A stretch of DNA of 35,006 nucleotides from contig DWXY01000118.1 in assembly GCA_019118935.1 (NCBI GenBank), positions 1 through 35,006 on the forward strand. Reading direction: 5' to 3'. Of the stretch, positions 28,715 to 35,006 are shown piece by piece (position 1 is the stretch's first letter; each line of letters begins with the position of its first letter). The DNA comes from Candidatus Oscillibacter pullicola (GTDB taxonomy: Bacteria; Bacillota; Clostridia; Oscillospirales; Oscillospiraceae). A program made the translations under genes and the position numbers. The notes beneath the pieces were generated by a model. It ran no database searches, was not told the origin of the DNA, and was given only the letters and a program-made list of their open reading frames with translations.

Positions 28715-29950
28715 TCAGGCCCGCCGCTCCACCCAGGTGGCCGCAAAGCCATCCTGCTCTCCCGCCGCCAGATCCATGGCGAAGTACCGCAGATCGTCCA
28801 TGGCGTGGTCCTGCTCCTTTTTCGGAGCGTCCCGCCGCCCCTTGTCATCCCAGCAGTACGTCTCCATCTCCCGCAGGCAGTCGGCGCAGGCGCCGCAGAT
28901 CACGATCCGCCGCCGCTTCAGCAGGTCCGCCGTCACCCGGATGCCGTCGGCCACGTCGTTGTCCGCCCGGACCACCCGGAATCCCTCCCGCCGCAGCGCC
29001 TCGATGAAGCTGGCCGCCGACGGGTCCACGATCACTCTTGTGATCTCCCTGTCCTCCGCCAGCTCCCGCAGGTCCCGGACATACTCCGCGTCTGTCTTCT
29101 GCCGTCCCTCCCGGCGGGAGTCGTAGTAGAACTCCCCCACCCGGTACCAGATCTCTCCCTGCCGGCCCCACAGGCCGAAGGAGGCCGGGTTGGCGGTGCC
29201 GTAATCCACGGAGATCCGCCACTCCTGAAAATCTCCCTCCGGCACAGGCACGCTGTCCCGGTCCCGGTCGAAGAAGTCGTACACCCGCCCCTGGGCGGCC
29301 GTCCACTCCCCCAGCACGAACCGCCGGTAAAAAACGCCGGAGTAGGCGCTGCGGTAGCGGGCCCGGATCCGGGGCGTCAGGGCAGGGTTGTCCTCCATGG
29401 TGAAATGGAGGTACAGGGCCCGCCGCTCCCTTGCCTTCAAGATCCACTCCCGGTAAAACCAGTGCTGCGGGTTCTCCGGATTGCAGTTGAACCACAGCCG
29501 GCTCCCCGCCACGCTGCACCGGGCGACGGCCTGCTCCACAAAGCTCCGTGGCATCAGGGCCGCCTCGTCCAGCAGCACCCCCGCCAGGGTGCTCCCCTGG
29601 ATCAGCGCCGCGCTGGACTCGTCCCGCCCGCCGAAGAGCAGGAAGCGGTTCTCATGGCCCCCCAGCCGCACGGTCAGCAGGTTCTCCGACCGCCGCTCCC
29701 GGCAGTCGAAGCCCAGCCGCCGCAGATAGGGCACCAGCTCCGCCAGCAGGTTCCGCCGCAGGGAGGTGATGGTCTTGCCGCACAGTCCCAGCTGCCGTCC
29801 GTCAAACCGGGCCATCGCCCAGAGGAAGAAGGAGAGCCCCATGGAGAACGTCTTGCCGCTGCGGACGGCCCCGTCGCAGATGATGGCCTCCCAGTTCCCG
29901 GGGCGGCACCACCAGGTCAGCACCTTCCGCTGCTTGGGAGAAAACCGCAT
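28715..29950 (-). CDS. Terminase large subunit (XtmB-like)
   Basis: A 411-residue packaging motor. Walker A is GAVRSGKT (27-34), Walker B is VLLDEA (Asp128, Glu129), the coupling motif is WFNCNPENPQHWF near 153, and the RNase H-like nuclease has its first Asp in SVDYGTANP (Asp249) and a later one in VIVDP (Asp309). All key residues of ATPase and nuclease seem present, so DNA packaging is plausible. The ATG lies four bases after the small-subunit stop; the frame extends upstream without a start having a ribosome site. Confidence 0.95.
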   Translation of the reverse strand: MRFSPKQRKVLTWWCRPGNWEAIICDGAVRSGKTFSMGLSFFLWAMARFDGRQLGLCGKTITSLRRNLLAELVPYLRRLGFDCRERRSENLLTVRLGGHENRFLLFGGRDESSAALIQGSTLAGVLLDEAALMPRSFVEQAVARCSVAGSRLWFNCNPENPQHWFYREWILKARERRALYLHFTMEDNPALTPRIRARYRSAYSGVFYRRFVLGEWTAAQGRVYDFFDRDRDSVPVPEGDFQEWRISVDYGTANPASFGLWGRQGEIWYRVGEFYYDSRREGRQKTDAEYVRDLRELAEDREITRVIVDPSAASFIEALRREGFRVVRADNDVADGIRVTADLLKRRRIVICGACADCLREMETYCWDDKGRRDAPKKEQDHAMDDLRYFAMDLAAGEQDGFAATWVERRA

Positions 29951-29954
29951 GATC

Positions 29955-30419
29955 TCAGCCGTCGTCCCACGCTCCTTCCTCCCCGGCGGCGTCCGCCAGC
30001 ACCCGGTACAGCTCCCCGGCACCCTCCGCCTTTTCCTCGCTCAGCAGTCCGCAAAGAGCCTCCAGGGCCCGGATGCGGTCGATAAGCTTCACTTCCACGC
30101 CGCCCTTGTCCGTCACCTTCAGCTCCGCCACGGCGGACAGGTCCAGCGTCTCCAAATCCGCCTCTGCGCTGTGCAGGGCCAGACGCGCCGCGTCATTCAC
30201 CCGGCCGAAGGCCAGCTGGGCCAGACGCCGCACCGCGTCCTCCCGGCGCACCTGCCCGGCCGCTGCCTTCCGCATCCGCTCCAGCCGCCTGCGCACCATC
30301 TTCGCCTCCAGCATGGCGTACCCGTCGGCGCACCCGGCAAGGACCGCCGCCTGTTCCGGGTCCATGCACTGGAGATACTTCCGGCAGAACGCCTCGGCCC
30401 GCCCGTTGGATTTTTCCAC
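29955..30419 (-). CDS. Terminase small subunit (XtmA-like)
   Basis: A 154-residue helical protein with an N-terminal helix-turn-helix region (AEAFCRKYLQCMDPEQAAVLAG), a central helical part (DAARLALHSAEADLETLDLS) and the C-terminal VKLIDRIRALEALCGLL motif of the Terminase_2 family. It picks the DNA to be packaged. The start is a GTG nine bases after AGGAGG. It is the first gene of the operon; upstream there is a terminator and no regulator gene. Confidence 0.88.
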   Translation of the reverse strand: MEKSNGRAEAFCRKYLQCMDPEQAAVLAGCADGYAMLEAKMVRRRLERMRKAAAGQVRREDAVRRLAQLAFGRVNDAARLALHSAEADLETLDLSAVAELKVTDKGGVEVKLIDRIRALEALCGLLSEEKAEGAGELYRVLADAAGEEGAWDDG

Positions 30420-30510
30420 AGATGCGCACCTCCTCTCTCAGTCGTTCGATAGTAGCCTCCTTCCGGCCGAAAGTTGCACGCCGCCGGGCATCTCTTTCAA
30501 TTTTTTTGCA
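30420..30510 (-). other. Leader of the phage operon, no clear promoter
   Basis: The 91 bases between the upstream terminator and TerS hold a TTGAAA (30511-region side, minus strand 30491-30486 area) without a matching -10, two SD-like sequences (AAGGAGG and AGGAGG) and no small gene I can defend. A promoter needing an activator or another sigma factor is possible. Confidence 0.4.
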
Positions 30511-30552
30511 GAAAAAAGCTGTACCGCGGGCAGGAGATCCCCGCGGTACAGC
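30511..30552 (-). terminator. Strong terminator between the PH-domain gene and the phage operon
   Basis: GCTGTACCGCGGG (30518-30530) and CCCGCGGTACAGC (30540-30552) form a perfect 13-bp stem; on the minus strand it is followed by six T. It stops transcription from the PH-domain gene before it enters the phage operon. Confidence 0.95.
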
Positions 30553-30610
30553 GTGTTGCACACTTGATTCAATTATATGGATGGCCGGGCAAGCCGCTGT
30601 CCGGAGCCCT

Positions 30611-31186
30611 TCAGGCCGCTTCGCCGTCTCTGCCCTGCCGCAGCAGCTTCACTGCCCCTTCGGCACCCCGGACGCAGTAAAACACCATCCCCAGGGCCCG
30701 GTCCGTCTCGTCATGGCTCTGGATGTCCGTCTTGGGGTGGCAGGCCCGCCAGCGGAGCAGCTTCTTGGCCTCTTCAAACAGGCAGCTGCCCAGGACCAGG
30801 CTCTTTCCCGCAGAGGTTCCGCCCACTACCCGAAGGTCGTCAATGTCAGACAGTTCCATGTAGAAAAACGTCTTGTCCCGGGTCATCAGAATGGCCCGCT
30901 GGTTGGTGATCCAATACTGCTCCCCCATAAGATTCCGGCGCTCCACCACGGGCGAAGCCAGAATCACCGCGGCCACCAGCAGCACCAGTCCGATAAATCC
31001 CATGCTGGGCACCTCGGTTCCGGAGAGGTACACAGCCAGCAGTCCGCCGCCCAGCACCACCGTCAGTACCCACTTCAGCAGAATCTGGTTCTTTGACTCT
31101 GCCTCCAGAAGAGAAAACGGGGCGGGCTGGCCCTGCCAGCGGACCTGTTCACCCGGCCGCAGATAAGTTTTGAGTCTTTCCTCCAT
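30611..31186 (-). CDS. Bacterial PH-like-domain membrane protein
   Basis: A 191-residue protein. An N-terminal YLRPGEQVRWQGQP motif leads to two transmembrane segments (about 37-57 and 63-80), then a bPH-like domain (GEQYWITNQRAILMT, then FFYMELSDIDDLRVV). This is the layout of small YdbS/PH-domain membrane proteins of unknown function. The C-terminus is soluble and basic. The ATG at 31186 follows AAAAGGAGTG. A -10 like TATAAT (31239-31234) lies upstream. Confidence 0.75.
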   Translation of the reverse strand: MEERLKTYLRPGEQVRWQGQPAPFSLLEAESKNQILLKWVLTVVLGGGLLAVYLSGTEVPSMGFIGLVLLVAAVILASPVVERRNLMGEQYWITNQRAILMTRDKTFFYMELSDIDDLRVVGGTSAGKSLVLGSCLFEEAKKLLRWRACHPKTDIQSHDETDRALGMVFYCVRGAEGAVKLLRQGRDGEAA

Positions 31187-31233
31187 GTTGATACACACTC
31201 CTTTTGTTTTTCGGCAGCTCCCTGCCATCCATT

Positions 31234-31239
31234 ATTATA
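31234..31239 (-). promoter_or_regulatory. Candidate -10 of the PH-domain gene
   Basis: Minus-strand TATAAT at 31239-31234, about 50 bases before the start. No -35 box stands at the right distance, so this is tentative. Confidence 0.4.
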
Positions 31240-31325
31240 CGCATCCCGCCGTTCAACCGCTGACAAGGTCCATTTTGGGCTTGTTAAACGTATGCAAAAA
31301 TCACCAGGCCTCCTGCCTATGTTCT

Positions 31326-31369
31326 TTAACGTTTTTTAGTGGAATCTTAACGCCTCTTTCTGCTATAAT
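31326..31369 (+). promoter_or_regulatory. Promoter of the two-component operon with three phased repeats
   Basis: TTAACG (31326), TTAGTG (31336) and TTAACG (31347) are spaced 10 and 11 bases, one helix turn each, upstream of an extended -10 TGCTATAAT (31361-31369 region). There is no good -35 box, as in activator-dependent promoters. The block TTAGTGGAATCTTAA (31336-31350) recurs with one change upstream of cstA. Confidence 0.65.
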
Positions 31370-31406
31370 AGGGATTCAAGCCCCACAGATGTAAGGAGGA
31401 CCCGCT

Positions 31407-32489
31407 GTGAAGATCACCCGCTCCAGTTTGAAACGCACCTTTTCCTTCTCCTGGCGCGACCTTCTGGTCTCCGCCGCCATCTTTCTCTGCGCCACCGGGG
31501 TCTGTGTCCTTCTCCACCAGATGGCGGACACCATCGACGGCTTCGCCTCCCCGGTCTACGTGCTGGCCGTTCTCCTGATCTCCCGCTTCACCAACGGGTA
31601 TCTCTTCGGCCTGATCGCGGCGGTGCTGGGCGTCATCGGCGTCAACTATGTGTTTACATATCCCTATATGGCGTTTAACTTCACCATCTCCGGCTATCCG
31701 CTGACAATCTTCACCTTTCTGGTGGTCTCGCTGGTCACCAGCGCCCTGACCACCAAGACCAAGGAGCAGGACCGCCTTCGGATGGAAAATGAACGTGAGA
31801 AAATGCGGGCGGATCTGCTCCGCTCCGTCTCCCACGATATCCGCACCCCTCTCACCTCGATCGTGGGCGCCACCTCCGCCATTCTGGAAAACCCGGCCCT
31901 CTCCCCGGCGGAGCAGCAGTCTCTGCTGCGGGATGTGCGGGACGACGCCCAGTGGCTCATCCGCGTGGTGGAGAATCTGCTCTCCATCACCCGGATTGGC
32001 AACGACTCGGCCAAAATCACCAAGGAGCCCGAAGCCGCAGAGGAGGTCCTGGACGAGGCGGTCCGCAAATTCCGAAAGCGGTTCCCCGCCGTGTCCGTGG
32101 AGGTTCATGTGCCAGACGAGCTGCTCCTGGTGCCCATGGACGCCATCCTCATCATGCAGGTCCTGTCCAATCTGATGGAGAACGCTGTATTCCACGGCGA
32201 GACCACTACGCACATCGCCCTGTCCGCGCAGCGGGACGGCTCCTGGGCCCGCTTTTACGTGCGGGACAACGGCCAGGGCATCCCTCCGCAGAAGCTGCAC
32301 ACCCTGTTCAGCGGCGCACTTCGCTGTGAGGACTCAACCCCCGGCGACGGAAAGCGGAACATGGGGCTGGGCCTCTCGGTCTGTATGGCCATCATCCGTG
32401 CCCACGGCGGCACATTGGAAGCAAAAAATCTGGAGTCCGGCGCGGAATTTTCTTTCTGCCTGCCGCTCATTAAGGAGGACGCAAAATGA
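31407..32489 (+). CDS. Sensor histidine kinase, KdpD-type core without the KdpD sensor
   Basis: A 360-residue kinase. Four transmembrane helices of a DUF4118-like block (about 18-38, 47-62, 66-84, 97-114) lead through a coiled linker to the dimerisation domain (SVSHDIRTPLT, His143) and a catalytic domain with N box (NLMENAVFHG), DNGQGIP and GLGLSV. The N-terminal Kdp sensor and USP domains and the GAF domain of true KdpD are missing, and no kdpFABC is seen, so potassium is probably not the signal. The GTG start follows AAGGAGG. It overlaps the regulator gene by four bases. Confidence 0.9.
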   Translation: MKITRSSLKRTFSFSWRDLLVSAAIFLCATGVCVLLHQMADTIDGFASPVYVLAVLLISRFTNGYLFGLIAAVLGVIGVNYVFTYPYMAFNFTISGYPLTIFTFLVVSLVTSALTTKTKEQDRLRMENEREKMRADLLRSVSHDIRTPLTSIVGATSAILENPALSPAEQQSLLRDVRDDAQWLIRVVENLLSITRIGNDSAKITKEPEAAEEVLDEAVRKFRKRFPAVSVEVHVPDELLLVPMDAILIMQVLSNLMENAVFHGETTTHIALSAQRDGSWARFYVRDNGQGIPPQKLHTLFSGALRCEDSTPGDGKRNMGLGLSVCMAIIRAHGGTLEAKNLESGAEFSFCLPLIKEDAK

Positions 32490-33193
32490 CGATTCGTGAA
32501 AAAATTCTGGTAATCGAGGATGAGAAGAGCATCTCGCACTTCATTTCCACGGTTCTCAATAACAATGGCTATGAGGCCATGCAGGCCCAGACCGGCGAGG
32601 AGGCGCTTTCCATGATCTCCTCCCACTGTCCCGATCTGGTCATTCTGGACCTCGGCCTGCCGGACATGGATGGCCTGGACATTCTCCGCAGCCTGCGCAG
32701 TTGGTCCAGCCTGCCGGTGGTGGTGGTCTCCGCCCGCTCCCACGAGCGGGACAAGGTCGCCGCGTTGGATCTGGGGGCGGACGACTACCTCACCAAGCCC
32801 TTCGGCACGGACGAGCTCCTGGCCCGGGTCCGCACCGCCATCCGCCACACCCGCACCATCTCCGGCAACGATGAAATCGCCCGGAACGGCACCTATACGG
32901 TGGGAGAGCTGGTCATCGACTACAACAAGCACCAGGTCCGTGTCCGCGGGGAAAACGTCCATCTCACCCTCAGCGAGTTCCGCATCGTGGCCCTGCTGGG
33001 CAAATACGCAGGCAAGGTCCTGACGTATGATTTCATCATCAAGGAGCTGTGGGGCCCCCGGGCCAGCGGCGACAACCAGATCCTCCGGGTGAACATGGCC
33101 AACATCCGCCGGAAAATCGAAAAAAACCCCGCCGAGCCGGAGTATCTGTTTACAGAGATGGGCGTCGGCTACCGCATGGCCGAGGGCAACTGA
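32486..33193 (+). CDS. OmpR/KdpE-type response regulator
   Basis: A 235-residue regulator. The receiver domain has the acidic pair (Glu11, Asp12), phosphoacceptor Asp55 (LVILDLGLPDMDG) and the Lys of DYLTKPFG. The C-terminal winged helix (LSEFRIVALLGKYAGKVLTYDFI to VNMANIRRKIEKNP) is of the OmpR class, which binds direct repeats about one helix turn apart. Such repeats stand in front of its own operon and of cstA. The ATG overlaps the kinase stop (ATGA). Confidence 0.93.
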   Translation: MTIREKILVIEDEKSISHFISTVLNNNGYEAMQAQTGEEALSMISSHCPDLVILDLGLPDMDGLDILRSLRSWSSLPVVVVSARSHERDKVAALDLGADDYLTKPFGTDELLARVRTAIRHTRTISGNDEIARNGTYTVGELVIDYNKHQVRVRGENVHLTLSEFRIVALLGKYAGKVLTYDFIIKELWGPRASGDNQILRVNMANIRRKIEKNPAEPEYLFTEMGVGYRMAEGN

Positions 33194-33212
33194 TCCGCTC
33201 CGCCGGCCGCAC

Positions 33213-33257
33213 GAGCGCATGGAGAGATCCAAACGGGTCTTCTTCATGCGCTTTTTA
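33213..33257 (+). terminator. Terminator of the two-component operon
   Basis: AGCGCATG (33214-33221) pairs with CATGCGCT (33245-33252), with an inner AGATCC/GGGTCT stem, and is followed by TTTTTAT. Confidence 0.85.
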
Positions 33258-33307
33258 TACGTCATTCTCCAAAAGTGAGCGCATTCTTGATGGACTGTTC
33301 TTTTTTC

Positions 33308-33372
33308 TTAGCGGAATCTTAATTTCTGTGAACCGTTTTTTAACGTTTATCCAGAGAAAAATCTGCTATTCT
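33308..33372 (+). promoter_or_regulatory. cstA promoter region with phased response-regulator repeats
   Basis: TTAGCG (33308), TTAATT (33319), GAACCG (33330) and TTAACG (33340) follow each other at 10-11 base steps. The block TTAGCGGAATCTTAA (33308-33322) equals that of the kinase promoter but for one base, and CGTTTTTTA (33334-33342) is also shared (31330-31338). An extended -10 TGCTATTCT (33364-33372) follows, again without a -35 box. The leader to the ATG is about 65 bases. Confidence 0.65.
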
Positions 33373-33443
33373 TATACCATCAGGCCCGTCTGTTTTTGAA
33401 GTGGGAAGAAGCAGCGGGCCACTGAAAGGAGTGTGTTTTTTCT

Positions 33444-34913
33444 ATGGCAACTTTTCTCATCGGCCTTGTGATCCTGTTCGGAGGCGCTGCCCTGTACGGC
33501 AAGTTCTGCGAAAAGGTCTTTGGCCCTGATGACCGGGAAACCCCGGCCTATTCCAAGCAGGACGGTGTGGACTACGTCCCCATGCGCTGCTGGAAGAACA
33601 GCCTGATCAACCTGCTGAACATTGCAGGCACAGGCCCCATCTTCGGACCCATCCAGGGCATCCTGTTCGGGCCCATCGCATTCATCACCATCCCCATCGG
33701 CAACGTGATCGGCGGTGCCATGCACGACTACTTCTGCGGCATGATCTGCCTCCGCGACGGCGGCACCCAGATGTCCTCCATGATCCGCAAGTATTCCAAC
33801 AAGGGCATTTTCACCATTTATAACATCTTCGTGTGTGTGCTGCTGCTGCTGGTCGGCGCAGTGTTCATCTACACGCCCGGCGACATCGCCGCCACCGGCA
33901 TCTTCGGGTTTGACGGCCTGCCCACCTCCGTCTCCACCTGGGTGATCTACGGTGTCATTTTCGCCTACTATCTGATTGCCACCGTGTTCCCCATCGACGC
34001 CATCATCGGCCGCATCTATCCCGTGTTCGGTGCCATCCTGATGTTCTCCGCCATCGGCGTGTTCATCGGCCTGTTCGCCAAGGGCTATCCCCTGCTGAAC
34101 ATCTGGGATGACTGGAACGGCGCCATCTTTGCCTATGGCGACTATTTCGGCGGCAATCACTTCATTCCCATCTTCTTCGTGACGGTGGCCTGCGGCATTC
34201 TGTCCGGCTTCCACTCCACGCAGACCGCCATCATCTCCCGCACCATGAAGAGCGAGAAGCAGGGCCGCATGACCTTCTACAACATGATGATCCTGGAGGG
34301 CTTCATCGCCATGGTGTGGGCCGCTGCGGCCATGGGCATTTTCAATCTGGGCCTGCAGGAGGCCACTGCCACCCCCACCAGCACCGTCATCGCTGTCTGC
34401 CGTGACATTCTGGGCCCCGTGGGCAGCATCATCGCCCTGGCCGGCGTCGTGGTTCTGCCTGTCACCTCCGGCGATACCGCCCTGCGCGGCCTGCGCCTGA
34501 CCCTATCCGAGACTCTGCACATCGACCAGACTTCCAATAGCAAACGCCTGTCCCTGGCGATTCCGGTGTTTGCCCTGGTCGCTGTGATCCTGGTGTTCGC
34601 CAAGTTCAACGCCGACGGCTTCAACATCCTGTGGCGTTACTTCGCCTGGTCCAACCAGACTCTGTCCCTGTTTGCCTTCCTGTGCATCTCCGTCTGGATG
34701 TTTGAGAACGGCAAGTCCAAGTTCGTGTGGGTCCCGCTGATTCCCGGTGCCTTCTACACCTTCATCTGCTCCTCCTACATTTCCAACGCCACCATCGGCT
34801 TCAACCTGCCCTGGCCGGTTGCCTATGGCATTGGTGCCGTGTTGACGGTCGCCTATGTGGGTGTCATCTGTTGGTACGGCAAGCAGCGTGCTGGCCGCCT
34901 CAATAAGGTCTGA
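33444..34913 (+). CDS. cstA: CstA-family carbon-starvation/pyruvate transporter
   Basis: A 489-residue polytopic membrane protein with about 13-14 hydrophobic segments. INLLNIAGTGPIFGPIQG (about 53-70) is the CstA family signature; GNVIGGAMHDYFCGMI near 85, GFHSTQTAIISRTM near 255 and VLPVTSGDTALRGLRL near 335 are other conserved blocks. It is at the short end of the family and lacks the long C-terminal part of E. coli CstA. Family members take up pyruvate or peptides under carbon stress and are often run by a two-component system; here the adjacent kinase and regulator, sharing repeats, probably do this. An AAAGGAG site precedes the ATG. Confidence 0.93.
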   Translation: MATFLIGLVILFGGAALYGKFCEKVFGPDDRETPAYSKQDGVDYVPMRCWKNSLINLLNIAGTGPIFGPIQGILFGPIAFITIPIGNVIGGAMHDYFCGMICLRDGGTQMSSMIRKYSNKGIFTIYNIFVCVLLLLVGAVFIYTPGDIAATGIFGFDGLPTSVSTWVIYGVIFAYYLIATVFPIDAIIGRIYPVFGAILMFSAIGVFIGLFAKGYPLLNIWDDWNGAIFAYGDYFGGNHFIPIFFVTVACGILSGFHSTQTAIISRTMKSEKQGRMTFYNMMILEGFIAMVWAAAAMGIFNLGLQEATATPTSTVIAVCRDILGPVGSIIALAGVVVLPVTSGDTALRGLRLTLSETLHIDQTSNSKRLSLAIPVFALVAVILVFAKFNADGFNILWRYFAWSNQTLSLFAFLCISVWMFENGKSKFVWVPLIPGAFYTFICSSYISNATIGFNLPWPVAYGIGAVLTVAYVGVICWYGKQRAGRLNKV

Positions 34914-34964
34914 TTCCATCGGAACGCCTGTCAGATTTTTGAAAAACAGATTTTCTAAAAATAG

Positions 34965-35001
34965 CCGAGCCTGCCGCAGATCTGTGGCAGGCTCGGTTTT
35001 T
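34965..35001 (+). terminator. Terminator after cstA
   Basis: CCGAGCCTGCC (34965-34975) and GGCAGGCTCGG (34986-34996) form a perfect 11-bp stem followed by TTTTT. Confidence 0.95.
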
Positions 35002-35006
35002 GTGGC

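Noticed and set aside
27479-30085. Plus-strand open frame (868 codons) opposite portal and terminase
   Set aside because: A His/Pro/Arg-rich shadow of the portal and large terminase genes.
31407-33193. A true KdpDE potassium sensor system
   Set aside because: The kinase lacks the Kdp sensor, USP and GAF parts and no kdpFABC gene is seen; the linked target appears to be cstA.

Overview
The window looks like chromosome of a high-GC, Gram-positive anaerobe of the class Clostridia, most likely an Oscillospiraceae-type gut bacterium of the Flavonifractor/Lawsonibacter/Intestinimonas kind. This rests on strong AGGAGG ribosome sites, SigA promoters (often extended TGC-TATAAT), a [4Fe-4S] Old Yellow Enzyme, a CstA transporter, a PBSX-like structural gene set and B. 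subtilis yce-like ter genes. The taxon is an inference from style and gene content.

Bases 1-212 hold the promoter and 5' half of a tRNA-Leu(CAA) gene, cut in the anticodon stem and joined to AT-rich foreign-looking DNA. Bases 213-13662 are a Ter stress-response locus. It has a divergent CitE-like TIM-barrel lyase; a yceG-telA-terD-terD-terD run followed by a Ca2+-type P-type ATPase; a rhomboid protease on the opposite strand; then two phosphoribosyltransferase proteins (one with a TRSP domain, one with a PELOTA domain), a HAD phosphatase, and a cupin with its own promoter. Lyase, two PRTases and HAD phosphatase are the known 'biosynthetic module' predicted to make a nucleoside-like metabolite in Ter systems; TerD/TelA are the membrane-linked Ca2+-binding part.

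Bases 13849-17304 encode three minus-strand redox/hydrolysis genes: an Old Yellow Enzyme-type reductase, an AhpD-like protein, and a cyclase-family hydrolase whose promoter overlaps a perfect 7-9-7 inverted repeat.

Bases 17552-30419 are one long minus-strand operon of contractile-phage structural genes in PBSX order: TerS, TerL, portal, prohead protease, decoration, capsid, three connectors, sheath, tube, chaperone, LysM tail protein, hub, spike, gp25, baseplate J and a gpI-like protein. Every frame is open and most genes overlap or nearly abut. No tape measure, fibre, holin, endolysin, integrase, repressor or replication gene is seen. The tape-measure slot holds only a 184-residue Ala/Pro/Gly-rich ORF, reachable from the chaperone by a possible Mu-like -2 frameshift. 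Strong terminators bracket the operon. This is the best candidate in the window for an unusual or domesticated particle.

Bases 30611-35006 hold a PH-domain membrane protein, a KdpD/KdpE-like two-component pair, and a CstA-family carbon-starvation transporter. The promoters of the two-component operon and of cstA share the same helically phased TTA-type direct repeats, so the response regulator probably controls itself and cstA.
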